DNA of 64,000 nucleotides, taken from NCBI RefSeq assembly GCF_022374875.2, contig NZ_CP092427.2:4340001-4404000 (forward strand), read 5' to 3'. The translations under genes were made by a program, and so were the position numbers. Shown piece after piece: positions 41,232 through 49,080 of the stretch (position 1 is the stretch's first letter; each line of letters begins with the position of its first letter). The notes beneath the pieces are model-generated. The model was given only the letters and a program-made list of their open reading frames with translations, was not told the origin of the DNA and ran no database searches. The DNA comes from Mycolicibacterium rufum. Its GTDB lineage: Bacteria; Actinomycetota; Actinomycetes; Mycobacteriales; Mycobacteriaceae.

Positions 41232-42028
41232 CCGAGACGGAGACGAGCGCCGGCGCCCTGGTCGAGCGCCGGGGGCACGTCATGGTGGTGACGATCAACC
41301 GGCCCGAGGCGCGCAACGCGATCAACTCGGCCGTGTCGATCGCGCTGGGCGACGCGCTCGACGAGGCGCAGAACGATCCCGACGTGTGGGTCGTGGTGGT
41401 CACCGGCTCGGGGGACAAATCCTTCTGCGCCGGTGCGGATCTCAAGGCGCTCTCGCGCGGGGAGAACATCGGTCACCCCGAGCACCCCAAGTGGGGGTTC
41501 GCCGGCTACGTCCGCCACTTCATCGACAAGCCGACCATCGCGGCGGTCAACGGCACCGCTCTGGGCGGCGGCACGGAGCTGGCCCTGGCCAGCGACCTCG
41601 TCGTCGCCGGGAAGAGCGCGACATTCGGTCTCCCCGAAGTGAAACGGGGCCTCATCGCCGGCGCGGGCGGGGTGTTCCGGATCGTGGAACAAATCCCGCG
41701 CAAGGTCGCGATGCAGATGATGCTGACCGGCGAGCCGATCAGTGCCGCCGATGCGCAGCGCTGGGGTCTGGTCAACGAGGTCGTCCCGGACGGGACCGTG
41801 CTCGAGGCTGCGCTCGCGCTGGCCGAACGCATCACCGTCAACGCCCCGCTGGCCGTGCAGGCCAGTAAGCGGGTCGCCCGCGGTGCCGACGACGGCGTCG
41901 TCACCGACGAGGAGCCCGGCTGGACACGCACCATGCGGGAAGCCGTCGTGGTGTTCGGAAGCGAAGACGCCAAAGAGGGGCCGCTGGCCTTCGCGCAGAA
42001 GCGCCAACCTGTCTGGAAAGCCAAGTAA
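41228..42028 (+). CDS. Enoyl-CoA hydratase (crotonase family)
   Basis: A 266-residue crotonase with oxyanion-hole segments KSFCAGADLKAL and GTALGGGTELAL and both catalytic glutamates (Glu117 and Glu137, 20 residues apart as in rat crotonase), so true hydratase activity is expected. The GTG overlaps the thiolase stop (GTGA). It is followed after 11 bases by the acyl-CoA dehydrogenase, completing dehydrogenation-hydration-thiolysis except for a 3-hydroxyacyl-CoA dehydrogenase, which is not in the cluster. Confidence 0.92.
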   Translation: MTETETSAGALVERRGHVMVVTINRPEARNAINSAVSIALGDALDEAQNDPDVWVVVVTGSGDKSFCAGADLKALSRGENIGHPEHPKWGFAGYVRHFIDKPTIAAVNGTALGGGTELALASDLVVAGKSATFGLPEVKRGLIAGAGGVFRIVEQIPRKVAMQMMLTGEPISAADAQRWGLVNEVVPDGTVLEAALALAERITVNAPLAVQASKRVARGADDGVVTDEEPGWTRTMREAVVVFGSEDAKEGPLAFAQKRQPVWKAK

Positions 42029-42039
42029 GGGAATCGACT

Positions 42040-43182
42040 ATGAAGCGCACCATCTACGAAGCCGAGCACGAGGCGTTCCGCGACACCGTCCGCGGATACA
42101 TCGAGAGCGAACTCGTGCCCAACGCCGAGAAGTGGGAGGCCGATCGCATCGTCGACCGATCGGCCTACGTCGCGGCGGGCAAGCACGGCCTGATCGGGTT
42201 CAACATGCCCGAGGAGTACGGCGGTGGCGGCACCGACGACTTCCGGTTCAATGCGATCATCGACGAGGAGATCGCCAAGGCCGGTGTGCCCGGACCCGGA
42301 CTGAGTCTGCACAACGATGTCGTCGCGCCGTACTTCAAGGACCTGACCACCGACGAGCAGAAGGAACGGTGGCTGCCGGGGATCGCCAGCGGCGAGACCA
42401 TCATCGCGGTCGCGATGACCGAGCCGGGCGCGGGCAGTGACCTTGCGGGCATCCGCACGTCGGCCGTGCGTGACGGGGACGACTGGATTCTCAACGGGTC
42501 CAAGACCTTCATCTCGTCGGGCATCAACAGCGACCTCGTCGTCGTCGTCGCCCGTACCGATCCCGAAGCCGGGCACAAGGGCTTCTCGCTGCTGGTCGTC
42601 GAGCGCGGCATGGAGGGCTTCACCCGCGGCCGCAAGCTCGACAAGATGGGAATGCACGCCCAGGACACCGCCGAACTGCACTTCGAGAACGTGCGCGTGC
42701 CCAACGCCAACGTGCTCGGCAAGGAGGGACGCGGCTTCTACCACCTGATGCAGAACCTGCCGTCGGAGCGGCTGTCGATCGCGATCTCCGCGATCGCCGG
42801 CGCGCGCGAAACCTGGCGTCAGACACTGCAATACGCCAAGGACCGCAAGGCGTTCGGGCAGCCGATCGGCAGCTTCCAGCACAACCGGTTCCTGCTCGCG
42901 GAGATGGACACCGAGCTCGACGTCACCGAACAGTACGTGGACCGCTGCCTGCAGGCCATCGTCGACGGCGAGCTGACCGCAGTCGAAGCCGCCAAGGCCA
43001 AGTGGTGGGCGACCGAGGTCGCCAAGAAGGTGGTCGACCAGTGCGTGCAGCTGCACGGCGGCTACGGCTGGATGATGGAGTACCGCGTGTGTCGTGACTA
43101 CGTCGACGGTCGCATCATGACGATCTTCGGCGGCACGACCGAGATCATGAAAGAGATCATCGGCCGCGATCTCGGCCTCTAG
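42040..43182 (+). CDS. Acyl-CoA dehydrogenase (isovaleryl/long-chain-like active site)
   Basis: A 380-residue FAD enzyme with the family blocks AVAMTEPGAGSDLAGI, DDWILNGSKTFISSGINSD and DRKAFGQPIGSFQ. At the C-terminal site where medium-chain enzymes carry the catalytic Glu (YEGT) this protein has FGGT; instead Glu243 in PSERLSIAI matches the base position of isovaleryl-CoA and long-chain dehydrogenases. It oxidises an acyl-CoA to the 2-enoyl-CoA. It is the last gene of the run, followed by a strong bidirectional terminator. Confidence 0.92.
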   Translation: MKRTIYEAEHEAFRDTVRGYIESELVPNAEKWEADRIVDRSAYVAAGKHGLIGFNMPEEYGGGGTDDFRFNAIIDEEIAKAGVPGPGLSLHNDVVAPYFKDLTTDEQKERWLPGIASGETIIAVAMTEPGAGSDLAGIRTSAVRDGDDWILNGSKTFISSGINSDLVVVVARTDPEAGHKGFSLLVVERGMEGFTRGRKLDKMGMHAQDTAELHFENVRVPNANVLGKEGRGFYHLMQNLPSERLSIAISAIAGARETWRQTLQYAKDRKAFGQPIGSFQHNRFLLAEMDTELDVTEQYVDRCLQAIVDGELTAVEAAKAKWWATEVAKKVVDQCVQLHGGYGWMMEYRVCRDYVDGRIMTIFGGTTEIMKEIIGRDLGL

Positions 43183-43187
43183 ACGAA

Positions 43188-43234
43188 AATCGGGCGCGCT
43201 TTCCGACTGTGAGTGTCGGAAAGCGCGCCCGATT
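43188..43234. terminator. bidirectional terminator, 20-bp perfect stem
   Basis: Arms 43188-43207 and 43215-43234 are exact reverse complements (20 of 20), loop TGTGAGT, flanked by GAAAA and ATTCGC. It sits between the convergent acyl-CoA dehydrogenase and fasciclin genes and can serve both. Confidence 0.85.
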
Positions 43235-43245
43235 CGCGAGAAGGG

Positions 43246-43983
43246 CTAGCCGATCGGGGCTTCGGCGGCCGGCGCGGCCGTCGTCTCGGCCGGCAGCGGC
43301 GCGGGCTCGGTGGTGCTCGTCGCCGTCGCGGTCGCCGTCGCGCTGGTCGACGTCGGGGTCACGGGCGCCGGGGCCTCGGCCGGGTTCAGCACGTGATCGA
43401 TGATGTAGATCCGCGCGTTCTGGGCCTGGATACCGCCGCAGAGCACCTTGGTGGTCTCGTTGACCTTGATGTCACCGCCGGAGCCGGTCACCTCGATCTC
43501 GGTGCCCTCCTGGGTGGGCCGCTGACCCTTCACGTCGTCCGGGCCGAGCAGGCCGAGGAACACGTGGTAGTACGCCAGGCTGGTCAGCGCGGCCGGGTCG
43601 GTGCGAAGGACTTCCTGCTGCTCGGGCGGCAGCTCGGCGAACGCCTCATTGGTCGGGGCGAACACGACGAACGGCCCGTTGTCGAGCACCGGGTCGATGT
43701 TGACGGCGGGATTCAGCTGGCCCGAGACCGCCGCGTTGAACGAGCTGATGTCCGGGATGCTGGCCAGCACCTTGCTGACGGGCACATTCGCCAGGCTCTT
43801 CCAGTTCGGCACCGCTTTCTTGAACGGATCGCACTGCGGACCCTGCGGGTCGGGGATCTCGGCCGTCACGGTGGTCGTGGGCGTGGCCGGCTCGGCGTAG
43901 GCGTTGACGGCCAGCGGAACCGACAGGGCGATCGCGGCGGCACTCGCTGCAATACCGATGCCCTTGCTGGTGCGGGTCTTCAC
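43246..43983 (-). CDS. Secreted fasciclin (FAS1) domain protein, MPT70/83-like
   Basis: A 245-residue exported protein: Sec signal peptide (GIAASAAAIALSVPLAVNAYA, cleaved near AYA-EPA), one FAS1 domain (about residues 60-205) with the H1/H2 motifs NGPFVVFAPTNEAFAELP and IIDHVLNPAEA and two Cys (PQCDPFKK, VLCGGIQ), then a Thr/Pro/Ala-rich low-complexity tail of about 45 residues. The FAS1 fold mediates adhesion or matrix contact. GAGGAG precedes the GTG at 43983. The 274 bases upstream to 44257 hold no convincing gene and no motif I recognise. Confidence 0.9.
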   Translation of the reverse strand: MKTRTSKGIGIAASAAAIALSVPLAVNAYAEPATPTTTVTAEIPDPQGPQCDPFKKAVPNWKSLANVPVSKVLASIPDISSFNAAVSGQLNPAVNIDPVLDNGPFVVFAPTNEAFAELPPEQQEVLRTDPAALTSLAYYHVFLGLLGPDDVKGQRPTQEGTEIEVTGSGGDIKVNETTKVLCGGIQAQNARIYIIDHVLNPAEAPAPVTPTSTSATATATATSTTEPAPLPAETTAAPAAEAPIG

Positions 43984-44257
43984 GTTCTGCTCCTCATGCT
44001 CGTCAGGTCGCCTGGCATGCTATGCGCACGAATTGGTCACGGCCAAGTCGAGAATGTGTCGCGACGGGTCGGCGAACCGTTACAGAACCGGCTTTGAGCA
44101 GGACTTTCGGCGATCAGTGTCGATCGGGCAACACTGCCGCCACCACACCGGCCAATTCGTGGGCAGCCTCGCCGAACGTCGACGATCCCGAACTGGCGGC
44201 CACCATCGCACCCACCGTAGGACCGCAGGTAGATGACCTTCGCCGACGCGTCCGGGG

Positions 44258-45181
44258 TCACCTCGTCGAGCGTAGTGTCGCCGCGCTCGAGCAGAGACGT
44301 TCGGAGAGGTCCCACAGCGTCAGCGCGCGGGCCTCGTCGACCGCGTACGGGGCCGCGTCACGGACCCCGCAGTCGGACAGGTACATGCCGCCGAGGTCGG
44401 CGACGTCGTCGCTGACCGCCGCCCACACCTGCGTCGCGGCGCCGTATTCGGGCGTGGTGAACGCCAGCTTGCTGCGGCCGCGCTGCGCCAGCGCGGTGAA
44501 GTCGTCCTCGTCCATGTAGCGGGCCAGCGACGTCGCGACCACTCCGGGGTGCACCGCATAGGCGCGCACGCCACTGTCGCGCAGCCGGCGGTCCAGCTCG
44601 ACGGCGTGCAGCACGTTGGCCGTCTTCGACGCGCCGTATGCAGCGAACTTGTCGTAGTCCCGTCGCTCCCAGTTCGGGTCGTCGAGGTCGACGTCGCTGA
44701 GCCGGTGCCCCTCCGAGGACAGCGCGACCACCCGCGCGCCGTCGGCCGCCACCAGCGCGGGGAACATCAGTCGGGTCAGCTCGAAATGGCCCAGATGGTT
44801 TGTGCCGAACTGGATTTCGAAGCCCTCAGTGGTGCGCTGAGGTGGGGTGAACATCACCCCGGCGTTGTTCATCAGCACGTGCACCGCGGGGGTGAGTTCG
44901 CTGATCTCGGCCGCGGCCGAGGCCACCGACTCCAGCGAGGTGAGGTCCAGGTGCACGGCGGCCAGCAGCGCGCCGGGCACCTGCTCGCGCACCCACGCCT
45001 CGGTGCCGGCCAGCGCGGCCGTGTTGCGGGCCGCGAGGATGACCCGCGCTCCGGTGCTCGCCAGTGCGCGGGCCGATTCGCGGCCCAGCCCGGACGAGGC
45101 GCCGGTGATCACGATGGTCTTGCCGGTCAGGTCGACGCCCTTGACGATGTCGAGGGCCGTGGGGGTTGACGTCGCTGTCAC
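44258..45181 (-). CDS. Short-chain dehydrogenase/reductase (WW-oxidoreductase/retinol dehydrogenase-like)
   Basis: A 307-residue SDR with TGASSGLG, NNAGVM, and catalytic YGASKTAN preceded by Ser (VALSSEGHRL). The pattern GFEIQFGTNHLGHFELT is typical of the retinol dehydrogenase/WWOX-like SDR group. The substrate is unknown, probably a hydrophobic alcohol or ketone. The GTG at 45181 is divergent from the gamma-carbonic-anhydrase gene. Confidence 0.88.
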   Translation of the reverse strand: MTATSTPTALDIVKGVDLTGKTIVITGASSGLGRESARALASTGARVILAARNTAALAGTEAWVREQVPGALLAAVHLDLTSLESVASAAAEISELTPAVHVLMNNAGVMFTPPQRTTEGFEIQFGTNHLGHFELTRLMFPALVAADGARVVALSSEGHRLSDVDLDDPNWERRDYDKFAAYGASKTANVLHAVELDRRLRDSGVRAYAVHPGVVATSLARYMDEDDFTALAQRGRSKLAFTTPEYGAATQVWAAVSDDVADLGGMYLSDCGVRDAAPYAVDEARALTLWDLSERLCSSAATLRSTR

Positions 45182-45225
45182 GACGTGAGGATCGCACGCG
45201 CCGCCGGCGCGCGGACGGGCCGCCC

Positions 45226-45231
45226 TACGAT
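45226..45231 (+). promoter_or_regulatory. candidate -10 (TACGAT), leaderless start
   Basis: TACGAT, 6 nt before the ATG at 45238 of the hexapeptide-repeat gene. Confidence 0.5.
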
Positions 45232-45237
45232 GGCGCC

Positions 45238-45789
45238 ATGCCGGAGCCCCTGATTCTTCCCCTCGCCGGACACGCGCCGCAGCTCGACGCCGGGAGTTGG
45301 GTCGCGCCCAACGCGACCCTGATCGGCCGGGTGGTGCTCGCCGAGTCGGTCAGCGTCTGGTACGGCGCGACGCTGCGCGCCGAGGCGGAGACCATCGACA
45401 TCGGGCCCGGCAGCAACATCCAGGACGGGGTGACCGTGCACGTCGACCCCGGCTTCCCGGTACGCGTCGGCGCCGGTGTCACCGTGGGCCACAACGCCGT
45501 GCTGCACGGGTGCACCATCGGCGACGACTGCCTGATCGGGATGGGCGCGGTGATCCTCAACGGCGCCACCATCGGCGCCGGATCGCTGATCGCCGCCGGA
45601 GCCGTGGTCTCGCAGGGGGCGGTGATCCCGCCCGGACACATGGTCGCCGGGGTGCCCGCCAAGGTGCGCCGCGAACTGAGCGACGCCGAGAAGGACGGCA
45701 TCCGCACCAACGCGTTGCTGTACCAGGAGCTGGTCAAGCTCCATCGGGACGCGGGCAGTGACGGAGTCAACGTCGGCGACGGGTTCTGA
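45238..45789 (+). CDS. Gamma-carbonic-anhydrase-family (hexapeptide repeat) protein
   Basis: A 183-residue left-handed beta-helix protein of many hexapeptide repeats (for example IGPGSN, VGAGVT, IGDDCL, IGAGSL). The three metal-binding His of gamma carbonic anhydrases are present (VTVHVD, GHNAVLHG), so zinc binding is likely; whether it hydrates CO2 is unproven for the YrdA/PaaY-like group. It ends with a helical tail. The start is set by TACGAT 6 nt upstream. Confidence 0.88.
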   Translation: MPEPLILPLAGHAPQLDAGSWVAPNATLIGRVVLAESVSVWYGATLRAEAETIDIGPGSNIQDGVTVHVDPGFPVRVGAGVTVGHNAVLHGCTIGDDCLIGMGAVILNGATIGAGSLIAAGAVVSQGAVIPPGHMVAGVPAKVRRELSDAEKDGIRTNALLYQELVKLHRDAGSDGVNVGDGF

Positions 45790-45812
45790 TCGGGGCCGTT
45801 GGGGTACAGCCG

Positions 45813-45818
45813 TACCGT
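45813..45818 (+). promoter_or_regulatory. candidate -10 (TACCGT), leaderless start
   Basis: TACCGT, 7 nt before the GTG at 45826, which fixes the start of the NAD(P)-binding protein. Confidence 0.5.
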
Positions 45819-45825
45819 GGGTAGC

Positions 45826-46971
45826 GTGCGGACACTGGTCACCGGCGCGACGGGGTACATCGGCTCCCGTCTCGTCACGGCTCTGCTGGCGGACGGCCAC
45901 GACGTCGTCGCCGCCAGCCGCGACCCCGGCAGGCTGGCCGACTTCGGGTGGTACGACCGGGTTTCGACCGTCGCGCTCGACGCGCAGGACGACACCTCGG
46001 CCCGTCAGGCCTTCGACGAGGCAGGACCCGTCGACGTCGTCTACTACCTGGTGCACGGTATCGGCCAGCCCGATTTCCGGGAGGCCGACAACCGGGCAGC
46101 CGCGAACGTGGCGGCCGCGGCGAAGGCCGCGGGCGTGCGCCGCATCGTCTACCTCGGCGGCTTCGTCCCCGAGAGTCCCGACGGCGGTCCGCTGTCGGAG
46201 CACCTGACCAGCCGCGCCGAGGTCGCCCATGCGCTGCAGATCGACGGCGGACCCGACGTCGTGTGGCTGGGTGCGGCGATCGTGCTGGGCGCCGGCTCCA
46301 CGTCGTTCGAGATGCTGCGCTACGTCGGCGACCGGTTCCTGGTGCTGCCGATGCCGGAGTGGTCGGCCAACCCGATCGACCCGATCTCGATCCGCGACGT
46401 GCTCTACTACCTCGTCGCCGCGGCCGACGAGTCGGTGCCGCCTGGCTCCTACGACATCCGCGGACCCGAGACCACCACCTACGGCGACCTGTTGCGCACC
46501 TACGCCCGCATCGCCGGGATCTGGCGCGCCCCGGTTCCGGTCTACGGCATCGACACCGGCCTGGTCTCGAAGGTGACCGGTGTGGTGCTGCCCGTGCCGG
46601 GCGGCCTGGCCGCCGACCTGGTGGAGTCCCTCGACTTTCCGATGATGGCGACCAACGACGGACTGGACGGTGTGGTGCCCGAACCGCCGGGGGGACGCAC
46701 GTCCGTCGAGGACGCCATCCGCGCGGCGGTGTCGAGCCCGCGGCGCAAGCCCGTCGACAGGCTGGCCGATCCGCACGATCTCGCCGACACCGACCCCGAC
46801 TGGGCGGGCGGGGATGCGCTGCGACTGCGCCAGCTCGCCTGCACCGTCACCCCGCACGCCGTGCAGCCGGTCCTGGGCCTGCTCGGTCTGGTGCCGGGAC
46901 CCGTTGCCGCTGCCGTCCGCACCGGACTGGATCATGTGATCGGACTGGTGCCGAAGGGGAGTCCTGCGTGA
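45826..46971 (+). CDS. NAD(P)-binding atypical SDR (NmrA/epimerase-like) protein
   Basis: A 381-residue Rossmann protein starting VRTLVTGATGYIGSRLV, with the atypical-SDR pattern YYLVHGIGQPDF and RRIVYLGGFVPE in place of the classic YxxxK. A C-terminal region of about 150 residues (from TNDGLDGVVPEPPGG) has no obvious motif. It resembles nucleoside-diphosphate-sugar epimerase-like proteins of unknown role. The GTG at 45826 is preferred over upstream GTG/TTG codons because of the TACCGT element. It overlaps the next gene by a GTGA. Confidence 0.8.
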   Translation: MRTLVTGATGYIGSRLVTALLADGHDVVAASRDPGRLADFGWYDRVSTVALDAQDDTSARQAFDEAGPVDVVYYLVHGIGQPDFREADNRAAANVAAAAKAAGVRRIVYLGGFVPESPDGGPLSEHLTSRAEVAHALQIDGGPDVVWLGAAIVLGAGSTSFEMLRYVGDRFLVLPMPEWSANPIDPISIRDVLYYLVAAADESVPPGSYDIRGPETTTYGDLLRTYARIAGIWRAPVPVYGIDTGLVSKVTGVVLPVPGGLAADLVESLDFPMMATNDGLDGVVPEPPGGRTSVEDAIRAAVSSPRRKPVDRLADPHDLADTDPDWAGGDALRLRQLACTVTPHAVQPVLGLLGLVPGPVAAAVRTGLDHVIGLVPKGSPA

Positions 46972-47684
46972 ACAATTCGGAGCACACGCCGCTGTCGGGC
47001 GAGATCAAGCAGATCGCGCGCACCAAGGCACCGGCGTTCAACGAACCGCCCTCGATGATCACCCGGCGCAAGTTCGTCGTCGCGGTGTTCCTGTTGATCG
47101 GCGCCGCGCTGCTCGGATACTCGCTGAGCCGCCCGCCCGGCGACAGCTCCTTCGTGTGGCTCACGCTCGCGCTGGCCGCGGTGTGGGCCATCGGCGCGTT
47201 CCTGTCCGGGCCGTTGCACTTCGGTCACGTCAGCTTCCGAGGCCGCAACCAGCGGCCCGTCATCACCGGGACCGGGGTCGGGCTGGGGCTGGGCGCGGTG
47301 TTCGTGCTCGGCGCGCTGGTGGCCCGGCAGATTCCGCCGGTGCGCGACTACATCACCAGCGTGCTCGAGTACGTGAACACCGGGCCGCTGTGGCTGATCG
47401 TGTTCATCACCGTGATCAACGGACTGGCCGAGGAGATGTTCTTCCGCGGCGCCCTCTACACCGCGCTGTGGAAGTACAAGCCGGTCGTGGTGACGACGGT
47501 GCTGTACGTGCTCGCGACCGCCGCCACCACCGGCAACCCGATGCTCGGCTTCGCTGCGATCATCCTCGGCACCGTGTGCGCCCTGGAGCGCCGCGCCACC
47601 GGGGGAGTGCTCGCGCCCATGCTGACCCACTTCTTCTGGGGTCTGGTCATGGTGCTCGCACTGCCCCCGATGTTCGGCGTCTGA
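46968..47684 (+). CDS. CPBP-family intramembrane protease (CAAX protease-like)
   Basis: A 238-residue membrane protein with about six helices and the CPBP (Abi/Rce1) motifs EEMFFRG (EExxxR) and a later His in LTHFFWGL. Bacterial members cleave membrane peptides or act in bacteriocin self-immunity; no target is evident. The GTG overlaps the previous stop, so it is co-translated with the Rossmann protein. It is convergent with an MFS gene 3 bases away. Confidence 0.87.
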   Translation: MNNSEHTPLSGEIKQIARTKAPAFNEPPSMITRRKFVVAVFLLIGAALLGYSLSRPPGDSSFVWLTLALAAVWAIGAFLSGPLHFGHVSFRGRNQRPVITGTGVGLGLGAVFVLGALVARQIPPVRDYITSVLEYVNTGPLWLIVFITVINGLAEEMFFRGALYTALWKYKPVVVTTVLYVLATAATTGNPMLGFAAIILGTVCALERRATGGVLAPMLTHFFWGLVMVLALPPMFGV

Positions 47685-47687
47685 CCG

Positions 47688-48962
47688 CTAGCGCAGCGGG
47701 TGCGCGACCTCGTCGCGCCGCATGCCTGCCGCCCACACGGCGACCACGGCCAGCAGCACCGGGACGAGCCCCGCGGCGAGGAAGATCGTCTGCATCGACA
47801 CGACTTTCGACAGCGGACCCACGATGGCGAACGAGACCGGCATGAACGCCAGGGACACGAAGAAGTCCAGGCTCGACACCCGGCCCAGCATCTGTGGCGG
47901 CACCCGCCGCTGCAGCAGCGTGCCCCAGATGACCATGCCGGCCCCGTCGGTGACACCGATGACGAACGTGGCCAACGCCATCACCGGGAACGACGAGGTC
48001 ACGCCGACGACCGCCAGCGGGATCGACCCGACGCCCCACATCACCATCATGACGCTGAGGTACCGGCGCGGCAGCCGCCGCGACGAGACCGCCAGCGCGC
48101 CGAGCGCGCTGCCGACGCCGAAGAACGCCAGGACGAATCCGTACGTGCGCTCTCCGTCGGCGAACCGGTCGGCGACGACGAACGGCAGCAGCACCTCGAT
48201 CGGGCCCAGGACCACCAGCACGAAGATGCTCGCGAACAACAGCGTCCACAGCAGCCAGGGTGTGCGCCACACGAAGGAGACACCGTCGCGCAGATCGCGC
48301 AGCAGATGTGAGTGTTGGTGCACTGCAGAGGGTTTCGCGGCGGGTCGGGTGGCCAGTAACAGGACCAGGCCGATCGCGAACAGCACGGCCACCGCGACCG
48401 CGCCCACGGCCGGGAACGTCGCCGCGACCAGCAGGCCGGCGATCGCGGGCCCCGCGGCGCGCTGGAACACCGGCCGCACCACGCCCTCGACCCCGTTGGC
48501 CGCCAGCAACTGCTCGGCCGGCAGGATCCGGGGCAGCAGCGCGCTGTAGGCCGGGAAGAAGAACGCCGCCGCGACACCCAGCGCGCCCGCTGCCACCGCC
48601 AGATGCCAGATCTGCAGCGTGCCAACGAAACCCAGCACCGCGACTGTGGTCACCACCGCGGTGTTGACGGCCTCGACGACGATGATGATGGCCCGCTGCG
48701 GCAGACGGTCGGCGGCCAGGCCACCCACCAGCACGAAGGCCACCAGGCCGACGCCCAGGCAGGTGGCGACCAGCGACAGCGACGTGGGGTCGTCGTCGAG
48801 GGCGATGACCTGCAGCGTCATCACCACGGCCCACATGCCCTCGGCGAAGATGGACAGGGACACCGCGGCGATCAACAGGCGGTACTCGCGGAACCTGAAG
48901 GGCGCGAGCACACGCCAGCCGGGGTCTGCCACCGGCTGCTCGATGTCGTAGTGCGTGCTCAC
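47688..48962 (-). CDS. MFS transporter (MFS_3/EntS-like exporter)
   Basis: A 424-residue, 12-helix major facilitator. The loop between helices 2 and 3 reads GGLAADRLPQRAIIIVV, a form of the MFS signature GxLaDRxGxR, and the overall pattern matches MFS_3/Tap/EntS exporters of drugs or siderophores. No substrate is assignable. The GTG at 48962 (VSTHYDIEQP) is chosen; the frame stays open into the intergenic hairpin region. Confidence 0.85.
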   Translation of the reverse strand: MSTHYDIEQPVADPGWRVLAPFRFREYRLLIAAVSLSIFAEGMWAVVMTLQVIALDDDPTSLSLVATCLGVGLVAFVLVGGLAADRLPQRAIIIVVEAVNTAVVTTVAVLGFVGTLQIWHLAVAAGALGVAAAFFFPAYSALLPRILPAEQLLAANGVEGVVRPVFQRAAGPAIAGLLVAATFPAVGAVAVAVLFAIGLVLLLATRPAAKPSAVHQHSHLLRDLRDGVSFVWRTPWLLWTLLFASIFVLVVLGPIEVLLPFVVADRFADGERTYGFVLAFFGVGSALGALAVSSRRLPRRYLSVMMVMWGVGSIPLAVVGVTSSFPVMALATFVIGVTDGAGMVIWGTLLQRRVPPQMLGRVSSLDFFVSLAFMPVSFAIVGPLSKVVSMQTIFLAAGLVPVLLAVVAVWAAGMRRDEVAHPLR

Positions 48963-49008
48963 CCACCGATGGTGGCCGATACCGGCGGCTCGCGTCGAAC
49001 GATTTTCT

Positions 49009-49075
49009 CCCGTTGAGACTGCGCTGGCGGCGGGGATATGGCGCGAAACACCGCCCTGGCCGCAGTCTCGACGGG
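49009..49075 (-). repeat. intergenic hairpin element
   Basis: CCCGTTGAGACTGCG (49009-49023) pairs with CGCAGTCTCGACGGG (49061-49075) with one G-T wobble, and GGCGG/CCGCC inside extend it. It lies just past the stop of the crotonase gene at 49081 (minus strand) and so may terminate it; it has the look of a dispersed intergenic repeat. Confidence 0.5.
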
Positions 49076-49080
49076 GGTCG

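Noticed and set aside
44037..44315. Open minus-strand frame in the gap upstream of the fasciclin gene
   Set aside because: The frame is rich in Gly/Arg/Cys, overlaps the SDR end, has no ribosome site and no family character; read as non-coding.
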